5,521 bases of DNA from Clostridia bacterium (GCA_017453085.1 JAFTKV010000274.1:1-5521); one strand, 5' to 3'; positions 1 to 5,474 are shown, numbered from the stretch's first letter. The notes: generated from the sequence alone by a model not told the origin. Numbers and translations are program-made.

Positions 1-38
1 ATTAGTCTTTTTATTAGTATTAGTATTTGTAGCTTCCG

Positions 39-68
39 TTTGCTTCGATTTGCTTCGTTTTGCTTCCT
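39..68. repeat. Three 10-bp tandem units, TTTGCTTCGN
   Basis: TTTGCTTC begins at 39, 49 and 59, an exact 10-bp spacing, and a degenerate copy (agcttc) lies just before at 31. The DNA from position 1 to here is AT-rich, with ATTAGT at 1, 13 and 19. No gene could be supported between 1 and 275. Small open frames here encode low-complexity peptides made from the repeats. Confidence 0.7.
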
Positions 69-149
69 GCATTCAATCGCCTCTGTTTTTCTCTCGATAT
101 CGACGATTTTCTCGCTTTTTCGATACACTCACACGCCAATACAAACAGC

Positions 150-216
150 TTGCAAAATTGCAAATTTGCAAATTTGCAAATATACATCGTTGCAAACATT
201 TGCAAACATTTGCAAA
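150..216. repeat. Cluster of TTGCAAA repeats with 8-bp and 10-bp spacing
   Basis: TTGCAAA occurs at 150, 158, 166 and 174 (exactly 8 bp apart), then at 190, 200 and 210 (exactly 10 bp apart), with a weaker ATGCAAAA at 218. Two of the copies lie in the octamer TTTGCAAATT context, whose core TTTGCAAA is its own reverse complement, so no strand can be assigned. The cluster lies just beyond the terminator of the protease gene. The function is unknown. A protein-binding array and slippage-generated simple repeat are both possible. Confidence 0.75.
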
Positions 217-221
217 TATGC

Positions 222-268
222 AAAAGCCATTGCCAATCGAACAGGACGTCCGACGGACAATGGCTTTT
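222..268. terminator. Probable bidirectional intrinsic terminator after the protease gene
   Basis: AAAAGCCATTG (222-232) and CAATGGCTTTT (258-268) form a perfect 11-bp inverted repeat. Each stem ends in four A/T pairs, so either strand shows a GC-containing stem running into a T tract. The 25-nt loop contains a smaller GTCC/GGAC hairpin (248-258). It starts 8 bp past the stop codon of the minus-strand protease gene, where a terminator is expected. The loop is longer than usual and the T run is short, which lowers confidence. Confidence 0.65.
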
Positions 269-275
269 CGGTTCG

Positions 276-1607
276 TTATTTGGTCACGCTGATGCAATCC
301 TCGGTGCATTCGAAGCTGACGCGGGTCAGCTCGCCGTCCCGCTCGATCAAAAGGGAGACGGTGTCGCCCATGCGCGCGTTCAGCATGGCATCCACCACCA
401 CGAAGGTGCGGGTGATCTCGTAGACCTTGCCGTTAATGGTTGCGGAGATCAGATGATCGTCCACCTCCAGCACGCCGTCGGCCAGACCGCCTTCCACCAC
501 CTCGGAAACCACTACGTCCTCTACGATGGCGACGATGCCCTGCTCCTCGTCCACCTCACGGCGGGATTCCACGCTGCCCACCATCACGCCCAGCAGACAA
601 CGCCACACGCCGTCGGTGTAGCTGAGGCGACTGCTGTTGTCGATGATGTTCTGCGCCACGCCCACGGCAATGTTGGAAGGGATGGCGTAAGCGATGCCGT
701 CGATATCGTCGGCGATGATCTTGGCGTTGACGATGCCGATCAGCTGGCCTGCGGTGTTAAAGAGACCGCCGCCCGAATTGCCCTCGTTCACCGCCGCGTC
801 GATGCGGATGGTGCGGAAGGTAACCTCGGTGCGCTCGTCCGCGCCGGTCATGGTCAGCTCCTCGCTGTCCACGCTGATGATGCCGCGGGTCACCGAGATG
901 CCGCCTGCCTCGGGATTACCGATGGCAACGGCAGAGCCGCCCACCACGATGTCCCCCGAATCGGCGACCTTCACCGCACGCGCCTCGGACTGCTTGAGGA
1001 TCTCGCTGCCCTCCACCCGCAGGACTGCAATATCGTAGTGCATGGCACCGCCCACGTAGGTTGCCTCGATGGCGTAATCGGTGTACTCCATGCCGTAGAG
1101 ATAAACGGTAATATCCTTGCTGATGCCCTCCCGGGAATCGGCAGCGTAAACCACGTGATAATTGGTGATAATGTAAGCATCGCCCGACTCCTGATCCAGC
1201 TGATAGATCACGCCCGAGCCTGCGGAGGTAGCGGTTTCGGTCTGTCCCAGCCAACCGCCGGAGACGGTGAAATCGCAATAAACGCTGACGGCGGACAATA
1301 GTGCCAGATTGTAGGCGCGGTCGCTGTCGGGAATAGCGATCGTGTCGGAGCCGTCCTTGCCGTCTTCTCCGTCCTTACCATCCTCTCCGTCTGCACCGTC
1401 GGTGCCGTCCTTCCCGTCAGTACCGTCCGAGCCGCGGAGGCTTTCCAGCCACTCCTCCTCGGTGCCCTCAAAGCCGTGGCGCAGAGCGATCTCATAAGCG
1501 GACTCGCCGTCGGCACCGTTCCTGCCGTTTTTACAGGATGCCAGCAGAGGCAGAGTCAACACCAGCAAAGCAGACAGCAAAAGCGCAGATAATTTTTTAG
1601 TCATCAT
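276..1607 (-). CDS. HtrA/DegP-like serine protease, secreted lipoprotein with collagen-like linker and PDZ domain
   Basis: This is a trypsin-fold serine protease of the HtrA (S1C) type, 443 residues, predicted to be anchored outside the membrane. Residues 1-24 are a signal peptide (MTKK, then a Leu-rich core) ending in the lipobox LASC, so Cys25 would be lipidated. Residues 36-59 carry a YEIALRHGFEGTEEEWLESL motif of the kind found next to collagen-like repeats in Clostridia. Residues 59-88 are ten uninterrupted GXD triplets. The protease domain (about 95-335) has the triad His151 (TNYHVV), Asp192 (HYDIAVL) and Ser278 (GNSGGGL). The usual Pro after GNSGG is Gly. A PDZ-like domain follows (about 336-434). 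Known family members degrade or refold damaged envelope proteins; substrates here are unknown. The ATG at 1607 was chosen because AAAGGAA lies 6-7 nt upstream. The ATG at 1613 abuts that site, and the one at 1604 is also possible. Confidence 0.9.
   Translation of the reverse strand: MMTKKLSALLLSALLVLTLPLLASCKNGRNGADGESAYEIALRHGFEGTEEEWLESLRGSDGTDGKDGTDGADGEDGKDGEDGKDGSDTIAIPDSDRAYNLALLSAVSVYCDFTVSGGWLGQTETATSAGSGVIYQLDQESGDAYIITNYHVVYAADSREGISKDITVYLYGMEYTDYAIEATYVGGAMHYDIAVLRVEGSEILKQSEARAVKVADSGDIVVGGSAVAIGNPEAGGISVTRGIISVDSEELTMTGADERTEVTFRTIRIDAAVNEGNSGGGLFNTAGQLIGIVNAKIIADDIDGIAYAIPSNIAVGVAQNIIDNSSRLSYTDGVWRCLLGVMVGSVESRREVDEEQGIVAIVEDVVVSEVVEGGLADGVLEVDDHLISATINGKVYEITRTFVVVDAMLNARMGDTVSLLIERDGELTRVSFECTEDCISVTK
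1344..1433 (-). repeat. In-frame 9-bp repeats encoding ten GXD collagen-like triplets
   Basis: Within the protease gene, ten consecutive codon triplets encode Gly-X-Asp (X = S, T, K, T, A, E, K, E, K, S). Every third position is Asp, which differs from the GPP-rich collagen-like repeats most often seen. In DNA it is a degenerate 9-bp repeat that could change length by slippage without breaking the frame. It links the membrane-anchored N terminus to the protease domain, so it is likely a spacer. The strongly acidic, Pro-free composition makes a stable triple helix uncertain. Confidence 0.85.
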
Positions 1608-1613
1608 AAACAT

Positions 1614-1620
1614 TTCCTTT
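1614..1620 (-). promoter_or_regulatory. Ribosome binding site of the protease gene
   Basis: On the minus strand this reads AAAGGAA. It directly abuts the ATG at 1613, too close for initiation there, but sits 6 nt before the ATG at 1607 and 9 nt before the one at 1604. This is the reason for preferring the shorter protein. Confidence 0.6.
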
Positions 1621-1635
1621 CCAAGGGATACACAA

Positions 1636-1647
1636 GCAGTATACTGC
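1636..1647. promoter_or_regulatory. 12-bp palindrome with a -10-like core upstream of the protease gene
   Basis: GCAGTATACTGC is a perfect palindrome. Its centre reads TATACT on both strands, a 5/6 match to a -10 box, about 30 bp upstream of the protease start. No convincing -35 box lies 16-18 bp upstream, so a promoter here would be weak or activator-dependent. It could instead be a small operator. Without it, the protease would depend on read-through from nadE. Confidence 0.35.
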
Positions 1648-1678
1648 CAAGATGTGACGAACAGGTGACCGAATGATG

Positions 1679-1790
1679 ATTAAAGAATAAAGAATATTGA
1701 ATATTGAATATTGAATAGTTAATAATTATGGTTGTTTTTCGGCTCCGCCGAAAAACTTCCGAATTTATTCTTTCTTCTTTATTCTTTAAT
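1679..1790. repeat. Composite intergenic repeat: heptad repeats and hairpin bounded by 16-bp inverted repeat
   Basis: The outer arms ATTAAAGAATAAAGAA (1679-1694) and its exact reverse complement (1775-1790) enclose about 80 bp. The left side is built of 7-bp units in one phase: AAAGAAT twice, GAATATT three times, then GAATAGT (overall 1682-1719). The right side also has 7-bp units: ATTCTTT, CTTCTTT, ATTCTTT (1767-1787). A GC-rich hairpin (1734-1756) lies in the middle. The right arm includes the last codons and stop of nadE. CTTCCGAA also occurs twice (1756, 1799). No transposase is present. This looks like a small non-autonomous or slippage-derived element. Confidence 0.6.
1734..1756. other. 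Perfect 10-bp stem-loop between nadE and the protease gene
   Basis: GTTTTTCGGC and GCCGAAAAAC pair perfectly around a 3-nt loop. The arrangement is the reverse of a normal intrinsic terminator: on either strand the T run is on the 5' arm and the A run on the 3' arm, with no T tract following. It may still slow transcription or protect the nadE messenger end, but it should not be called a standard terminator. It forms the centre of the composite repeat element. Confidence 0.6.
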
Positions 1791-3686
1791 TTTTTCTGCT
1801 TCCGAACGCCACAGCGTCGCCGCCGCATCCGATGGCATTGCCAGTCCGCCTCGGGGCGATACGTCTACCGTTCCCACTCCGATGCCGTCGGGCAGGCAGG
1901 AACGCTTGAACTGCTGGGCGAAGAAGCGACGATAGAAGGTCTTCAGCCACTTCAGAATAGTTGCGTTATCGTAAACCTCGCCCCAGGCATGGCGGGCAAG
2001 GCGATAGATCTTTTCGGGAGTAAAGCCGTAGCGGAGGGCGTAATAGAGGAAAAAGTCGTGGAGATCGTAGGGTCCTACCAGATCCTCGGTCTTCTGAGCG
2101 ATCTCGCCGTCCTTGGCGGGCAGCAGCTCGGGGGAGACGGGAGTATCGAGGATGTCGTACAGAACCTTTGCCTGCCCCTCGTCGGCGGCAGTATCGGCAA
2201 AGTATGCCACCAGATGGCGCACCAGCGTTTTGGGGATCGCACCGTTGACGCCGTACATGGACATATGGTCGCCGTTGTAGGTCGCCCAGCCCAGCACCAG
2301 CTCGGACAGATCGCCCGTGCCCACCACGATGGCATTCTCCATGTTGGCAACATCCATCAGGATCTGGGTGCGCTCTCTTGCTTGTGCATTTTCGTAGGTG
2401 ACGTCAGTGGTCACGCAGTCGTGTCCGATATCGGCAAAATGCTGCTTGACCGCCGCTCCGATGGAGATGGTGCGGAAGGTCACGCCCAGCGACTCGCAAA
2501 GCAGCTCGGCATTGGACTTGGTGCGGGAGGTAGTGCCGAATCCCGGCATGGTGACGCAGATGATGTCCTTGTGATCTCGTCCCAGAATGTCAAAGGCGCG
2601 GGCGGTGATCAGGAGCGCCAGGGTGGAGTCCAGACCGCCCGAGATGCCCAGCACACACTTACAGCCAATGTGGCTGACTCTGCGGGCCAGTCCCTCTGCC
2701 TGTATCGCCACGATCTCCTCGGCACGAGCAAGGCGAGCATCGGCATCCTCGGGCACGAAGGGCGAGCGGGAAATTTTGCGGGTAAGGAGAGTTTCCTCAA
2801 GGGGAAGGGAGAAGAGTGTTTCCCAGCCGATATCTTCCTGATCGGGGATAACGGTATTCGTCTTGGCGCGTTCCAATTCGATGCATTGCAGGTCAATATC
2901 GGTGACGGCATATCCGCTTCCGAAGGGCTTGGACTGAGCCAGGAGCTTGCCACACTCGGCAATCAAATCGTGTCCGCCGTAGACGTAGTCGGTGGTGGAC
3001 TCGCCACGCCCTGCCTCGGCACGGACATAACCACAGACCAGACGTGCGGACTGGGAAGTTACCAGCCCACGACGGGCATCCGCTCTGCCCACGATCTCGG
3101 GAGTAGCGGCGGGGTTGAGGATCAGGGTAGCACCCTGCTCTGCCAGTTTAGCGGCAGGGGGGACGGACGCAAATGCGTCATCGCCGATCTCGATGGCGAT
3201 GCTCAGCGTGGGCAGTTCTTCGCAAGCAAAAATCGTAGAACCGATACCAAGATTGGACAGCATTGGATCGAGATACATAGACTCGGCAGAATCGCCATCC
3301 CACGGCGTAAAGTACCGTCGCATTGCATTGCTAACCCGTGTTTGAGGAACCAGCGCTCTGATCTCTCCGTCGATAACTGCGGCAACGGTATTATACAGTT
3401 TTCCCCTCCACAGATAGGGCAGACCGACGGTAAAGAAGATAGGCAGATCTTTGGTGGCTTCGACGACGTCGATCAGCGCATTCCATGCCCCGTCGATCAG
3501 CGTCTTCTGCCTAAACAGATCGCCGCAGGTGGCACCGGTTAAGGCAAGCTCGGGCAGACAGAGCACGCGCACCCCGTCAGCGGCGGCACGCTCCACCGTA
3601 GCGATGATCTGCGACTTGTTATACGCCACGTCTGCGACCTTCAGGGAGGGGGATGCGGCGGCTACCTTGACAAATCCGTTTTTCAT
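1779..3686 (-). CDS. nadE: NAD synthetase, two-domain (NadE) with degenerate glutaminase domain
   Basis: NadE makes NAD from deamido-NAD and ATP with an amide nitrogen, the last step of NAD synthesis, in the cytoplasm. The protein has 635 residues, normal for the two-domain type. Residues about 5-265 are a nitrilase-type glutaminase domain, and about 315-635 the ATP-dependent synthetase. Synthetase landmarks are the pyrophosphatase loop SGGLDS (349-354), PGFGTTSRTKSN (381-392), GTGDLSELVLGWATYNGD (456-473) and SPRGGLAMPSD (610-620; Gly-Leu-Ala replaces the more usual Asp-Trp/Leu-Arg). In the glutaminase domain Glu46 (LPELALTG) is kept, but the Lys of the VPK motif is Gln115 (VPQT) and the nucleophilic Cys of EICED is Gly168 (EIGDD). 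It is therefore predicted to be ammonia-dependent. The start at 3686 has AGGAG 9 nt upstream; the in-frame ATG at 3722 has no such site. It is divergent from pncB. Confidence 0.95.
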   Translation of the reverse strand: MKNGFVKVAAASPSLKVADVAYNKSQIIATVERAAADGVRVLCLPELALTGATCGDLFRQKTLIDGAWNALIDVVEATKDLPIFFTVGLPYLWRGKLYNTVAAVIDGEIRALVPQTRVSNAMRRYFTPWDGDSAESMYLDPMLSNLGIGSTIFACEELPTLSIAIEIGDDAFASVPPAAKLAEQGATLILNPAATPEIVGRADARRGLVTSQSARLVCGYVRAEAGRGESTTDYVYGGHDLIAECGKLLAQSKPFGSGYAVTDIDLQCIELERAKTNTVIPDQEDIGWETLFSLPLEETLLTRKISRSPFVPEDADARLARAEEIVAIQAEGLARRVSHIGCKCVLGISGGLDSTLALLITARAFDILGRDHKDIICVTMPGFGTTSRTKSNAELLCESLGVTFRTISIGAAVKQHFADIGHDCVTTDVTYENAQARERTQILMDVANMENAIVVGTGDLSELVLGWATYNGDHMSMYGVNGAIPKTLVRHLVAYFADTAADEGQAKVLYDILDTPVSPELLPAKDGEIAQKTEDLVGPYDLHDFFLYYALRYGFTPEKIYRLARHAWGEVYDNATILKWLKTFYRRFFAQQFKRSCLPDGIGVGTVDVSPRGGLAMPSDAAATLWRSEAEKIKE

Positions 3687-3695
3687 AAGAAAAAT

Positions 3696-3700
3696 CTCCT
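3696..3700 (-). promoter_or_regulatory. Ribosome binding site of nadE
   Basis: On the minus strand this reads AGGAG, 9 nt before the ATG at 3686. It decides the start in favour of MKNGFVKVAA, which also matches where NadE proteins normally begin, over the ATG 12 codons upstream. Confidence 0.75.
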
Positions 3701-3706
3701 GTTTTT

Positions 3707-3735
3707 CGTATAAATTCTGCAAAACGTATTTACAA
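3707..3735 (-). promoter_or_regulatory. Candidate nadE promoter
   Basis: On the minus strand TTGTAA (3735-3730) and TATACG (3712-3707) are separated by exactly 17 bp, each a 4/6 match to the sigma-A consensus. The expected start of transcription near 3700 would give a leader of only about 14 nt, beginning at the ribosome binding site. That is tight, so the real start may lie elsewhere. Confidence 0.4.
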
Positions 3736-3740
3736 ATACG
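3725..3740. promoter_or_regulatory. 16-bp palindrome, candidate operator shared by nadE and pncB
   Basis: CGTATTTACAAATACG consists of perfect 7-bp arms around a central AC. It covers the -35 boxes of both the proposed pncB promoter P1 (TTTACA, 3729) and the proposed nadE promoter (TTGTAA, 3735-3730). A dimeric regulator bound here could control both NAD genes. It does not resemble the NiaR or NrtR sites I know, so the regulator is unidentified. Confidence 0.45.
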
Positions 3741-3757
3741 ATTCGATGTGATATAAT
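3729..3757 (+). promoter_or_regulatory. Candidate pncB promoter P1
   Basis: TTTACA (3729-3734, 5/6) and a perfect TATAAT (3752-3757) are separated by exactly 17 bp, the best promoter match in the window. Transcription would start near 3764, giving pncB a leader of about 240 nt that includes the two GC-rich repeat units. Confidence 0.6.
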
Positions 3758-3800
3758 CGATATTAGAATATCAATTTGCAAAAAACGAGGGGAATGGATC

Positions 3801-3891
3801 GGGCAGAGCAAGCCCCGCCTCTACGGGATTCGTGCGAACCGCATGGGCGGACAGTCGAGGACGCCTGTCCCTACAGGGGTGGTGCGAGCCG
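3801..3891. repeat. Pair of related GC-rich intergenic repeat units
   Basis: Unit A (3801-3841) and unit B (3849-3891) align over their length: both start GGRCAG, contain a CTAC(A)GGG stretch in the middle and end GTGCGARCCG. Unit B folds as GGACAG/CTGTCC (3849-3870), with inner GTC/GAC pairing. Its CCTGT can alternatively pair with ACAGG (3864-3877). From memory, units of this type (reverse strand TGTAGGGACAGGCGTCC) recur between genes in gut Clostridia. They stand out as GC-rich in AT-rich surroundings. No coding function is seen. Confidence 0.6.
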
Positions 3892-3894
3892 TTC

Positions 3895-3923
3895 TTGCAA
3901 ATCGATATATTCATATCTATTAT
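3895..3923 (+). promoter_or_regulatory. Candidate pncB promoter P2
   Basis: TTGCAA (3895-3900, 4/6) and TATTAT (3918-3923, 5/6) are separated by exactly 17 bp. Transcription would start near 3930, with a leader of about 75 nt. This promoter lies downstream of the repeat pair, so it could have become the working one if the repeats impair P1. Confidence 0.5.
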
Positions 3924-3993
3924 AGCCCTCCAAGGGGCGATTGTCAAGGGATTCTGCCCGATTTCGGGAAGATATAGAAATTTTTATGATTGT

Positions 3994-3998
3994 GAGGG
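3994..3998 (+). promoter_or_regulatory. Ribosome binding site of pncB
   Basis: GAGGG lies 7 nt before the ATG at 4006. It places the start there and excludes the in-frame upstream ATG at 3832, which falls inside the GC-rich repeat and has no family-like sequence after it. Confidence 0.7.
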
Positions 3999-4005
3999 AT
4001 CACCA

Positions 4006-5451
4006 ATGAACGGAAAAAACAACTTCTGGGCTGAAAACTACACCATGCTCTTCGACTTCTACGAGCTGACCATGGGCAACGGCTATTTTAACAGCGGAAA
4101 GGCACATCAGATCTCCTATTTTGATATGTTCTTCCGAGACATCCCCGACGGCGGCGGATTTGCCATTGCCGCAGGACTGCAGCAGGTGATCGACTACATT
4201 GAAAATCTTCGCTTTACGGAGGAGGACATCGACTTCCTCCGCTCCAAGGGCTGCTTTACTGAGGAGTTCCTCAACTATTTGCGCACCTTCCGCTTTACCG
4301 GTGACATCTGGGCAGTTCCCGAAGGCACGCCCATCTTCCCCAAGGAGCCGATCCTGGTCGTCCGCGCACCTGCCATTGAGGCGCAGTTCGTGGAGACATT
4401 TATTCTGCTCACCGTAAACCACCAGTCGCTGATCGCCACCAAGGCAAACCGCATCGTTCGTGCGGCTTGCGGAAAGCCCGTTTCCGAGTTCGGCTCCCGC
4501 CGTGCACAGGGTACGGCAGGTGCGATTCTGGGTGCCCGTGCCGCTTACATCGGCGGTGCATCCTCCACTGCCTGTGCCATTGCCGACCAGCTGTACGGCG
4601 TTCCCGCATCGGGCACCATGGCTCACTCCTGGGTGCAGATGTTTGACACCGAGTATGAGGCATTCGACACCTACTGCCGCATCTATCCCGACAGCGCAAC
4701 CCTCCTGGTGGACACCTACAACGTGCTGAAGAGCGGTATTCCCAACGCCATCAAGGCATTCAAGGCGCACGGCATCGAAAAGGGTGGCATCCGCATCGAC
4801 TCGGGCGACATCGCCTACCTCTCCCGCAAGGCGAGAAAGATGCTGGACGAGGCTGGAATGCCCGGTATCAAGATCATCGTTTCCAATTCGCTGGACGAGT
4901 ACATCATCCGCGATCTGATGCAACAGGATGCCAAGATCGACGCCTTCGGCGTTGGCGAGCGGATGATCACCTCCAAGTCCACCCCCGTATTCGGCGGCGT
5001 GTACAAGCTGGTTGCGGTTGAGGACAGCGAGGGCAAGGTGATCCCCAAGATCAAGATCAGCGAAAACGCAGGCAAGATCACCACGCCCCACTTCAAGAAG
5101 GTCTACCGTATCTTTGAGAAGGACACCGGCAAGGCCAATGCCGACCTGATCTGTCTGGCAAGCGAAACTCCCGATTTTACAAAGCCCCTGACCATCTTCG
5201 ATCCCGTCTACACATGGAAGCGAAAGACCTACGAAAACTACGAGGCCAAGGAGCTGCTTCTGCCCATCTTCAAGGACGGCAAGCGAGTCTACGACTCCCC
5301 CACCACCGCCGAGATCCGCAACTATTGCGCCGGTGAGGTAGCCAAGCTGTGGGACGAGGTCAAGCGTTTCGAGAACCCCCACACCTATTACGTGGACCTG
5401 TCCGAGAATCTCTGGCAGATCAAGCAGGATCTGCTCGGCGGAAAGAGATAA
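4006..5451 (+). CDS. pncB: Nicotinate phosphoribosyltransferase
   Basis: This enzyme joins nicotinate to PRPP to give nicotinate mononucleotide and pyrophosphate, helped by ATP hydrolysis. It is the entry step of the Preiss-Handler NAD salvage route, in the cytoplasm. The 481-residue length fits the longer NAPRTase type of Bacillota rather than the roughly 400-residue E. coli type. Residues 11-28 (NYTMLFDFYELTMGNGYF) are the family N terminus. The active-site motifs follow in order: EFGSRRAQG (161-169), GTMAHSW (203-209), where His207 is the expected phosphorylated His, LLVDTYN (233-239), IRIDSGDI (262-269), VSNSLDE (292-298) and FGVGERM (314-320). All look intact. The open frame extends 58 codons further upstream, but that part is encoded by intergenic repeat DNA. 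The gene is divergent from nadE, whose product completes the same pathway, so shared regulation is likely. Confidence 0.95.
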   Translation: MNGKNNFWAENYTMLFDFYELTMGNGYFNSGKAHQISYFDMFFRDIPDGGGFAIAAGLQQVIDYIENLRFTEEDIDFLRSKGCFTEEFLNYLRTFRFTGDIWAVPEGTPIFPKEPILVVRAPAIEAQFVETFILLTVNHQSLIATKANRIVRAACGKPVSEFGSRRAQGTAGAILGARAAYIGGASSTACAIADQLYGVPASGTMAHSWVQMFDTEYEAFDTYCRIYPDSATLLVDTYNVLKSGIPNAIKAFKAHGIEKGGIRIDSGDIAYLSRKARKMLDEAGMPGIKIIVSNSLDEYIIRDLMQQDAKIDAFGVGERMITSKSTPVFGGVYKLVAVEDSEGKVIPKIKISENAGKITTPHFKKVYRIFEKDTGKANADLICLASETPDFTKPLTIFDPVYTWKRKTYENYEAKELLLPIFKDGKRVYDSPTTAEIRNYCAGEVAKLWDEVKRFENPHTYYVDLSENLWQIKQDLLGGKR

Positions 5452-5452
5452 A

Positions 5453-5474
5453 GCATCCTCCCCCGGGAGGATGC
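5453..5474 (+). terminator. Strong hairpin right after pncB, terminator-like
   Basis: GCATCCTCCC (5453-5462) pairs perfectly with GGGAGGATGC (5465-5474), giving a stem of 9-10 bp, one base after the stop codon. The position suits a terminator, but it is followed by AGATAAT repeats and not by a T tract. It may instead be the hairpin part of a heptad-hairpin intergenic element. Confidence 0.4.

Noticed and set aside
150..216. Replication origin iterons or CRISPR array
   Set aside because: The units are only 7-10 bp, with no spacers of constant length, no DnaA boxes recognised and no rep or cas gene nearby.
20..223. 67-codon minus-strand open frame in the left intergenic region
   Set aside because: It is translated from the TTGCAAA and TTTGCTTC repeats, giving a Cys- and Lys-rich low-complexity peptide. 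It also starts beyond the protease terminator without a good ribosome binding site.
60..1301. 413-codon plus-strand open frame opposite the protease gene
   Set aside because: It is antisense to a protein with a clear signal peptide, triad and PDZ domain. Its translation is rich in His, Asp, Ala and Val without any recognisable domain, and it begins inside the repeat region.
1734..1756. Standard intrinsic terminator for nadE
   Set aside because: The stem is perfect, but the T run is on the 5' arm and the A run on the 3' arm, with no T tract following on either strand.
1728..3542. 604-codon plus-strand open frame opposite nadE
   Set aside because: It lies almost entirely antisense to a clear NadE. 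It starts in the heptad-hairpin element and has no family motif. It follows from low use of TTA, CTA and TCA codons in nadE.
3832..4005. 58-codon N-terminal extension of pncB from the ATG at 3832
   Set aside because: The extension is encoded by the GC-rich repeat and promoter P2, shows no family similarity, and the ATG at 4006 has a proper ribosome binding site and the expected family N terminus.
3764..4005. NAD-sensing riboswitch in the pncB leader
   Set aside because: The leader is long enough, but I could not see the conserved cores of the known NAD-I or NAD-II riboswitches, and much of it is the repeat pair. A covariance-model search would settle this.
4000..5382. 460-codon minus-strand open frame opposite pncB
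   Set aside because: It is antisense to an intact pncB, has no recognisable domain and no plausible independent context. It has the same codon-usage cause as the other long antisense frames.
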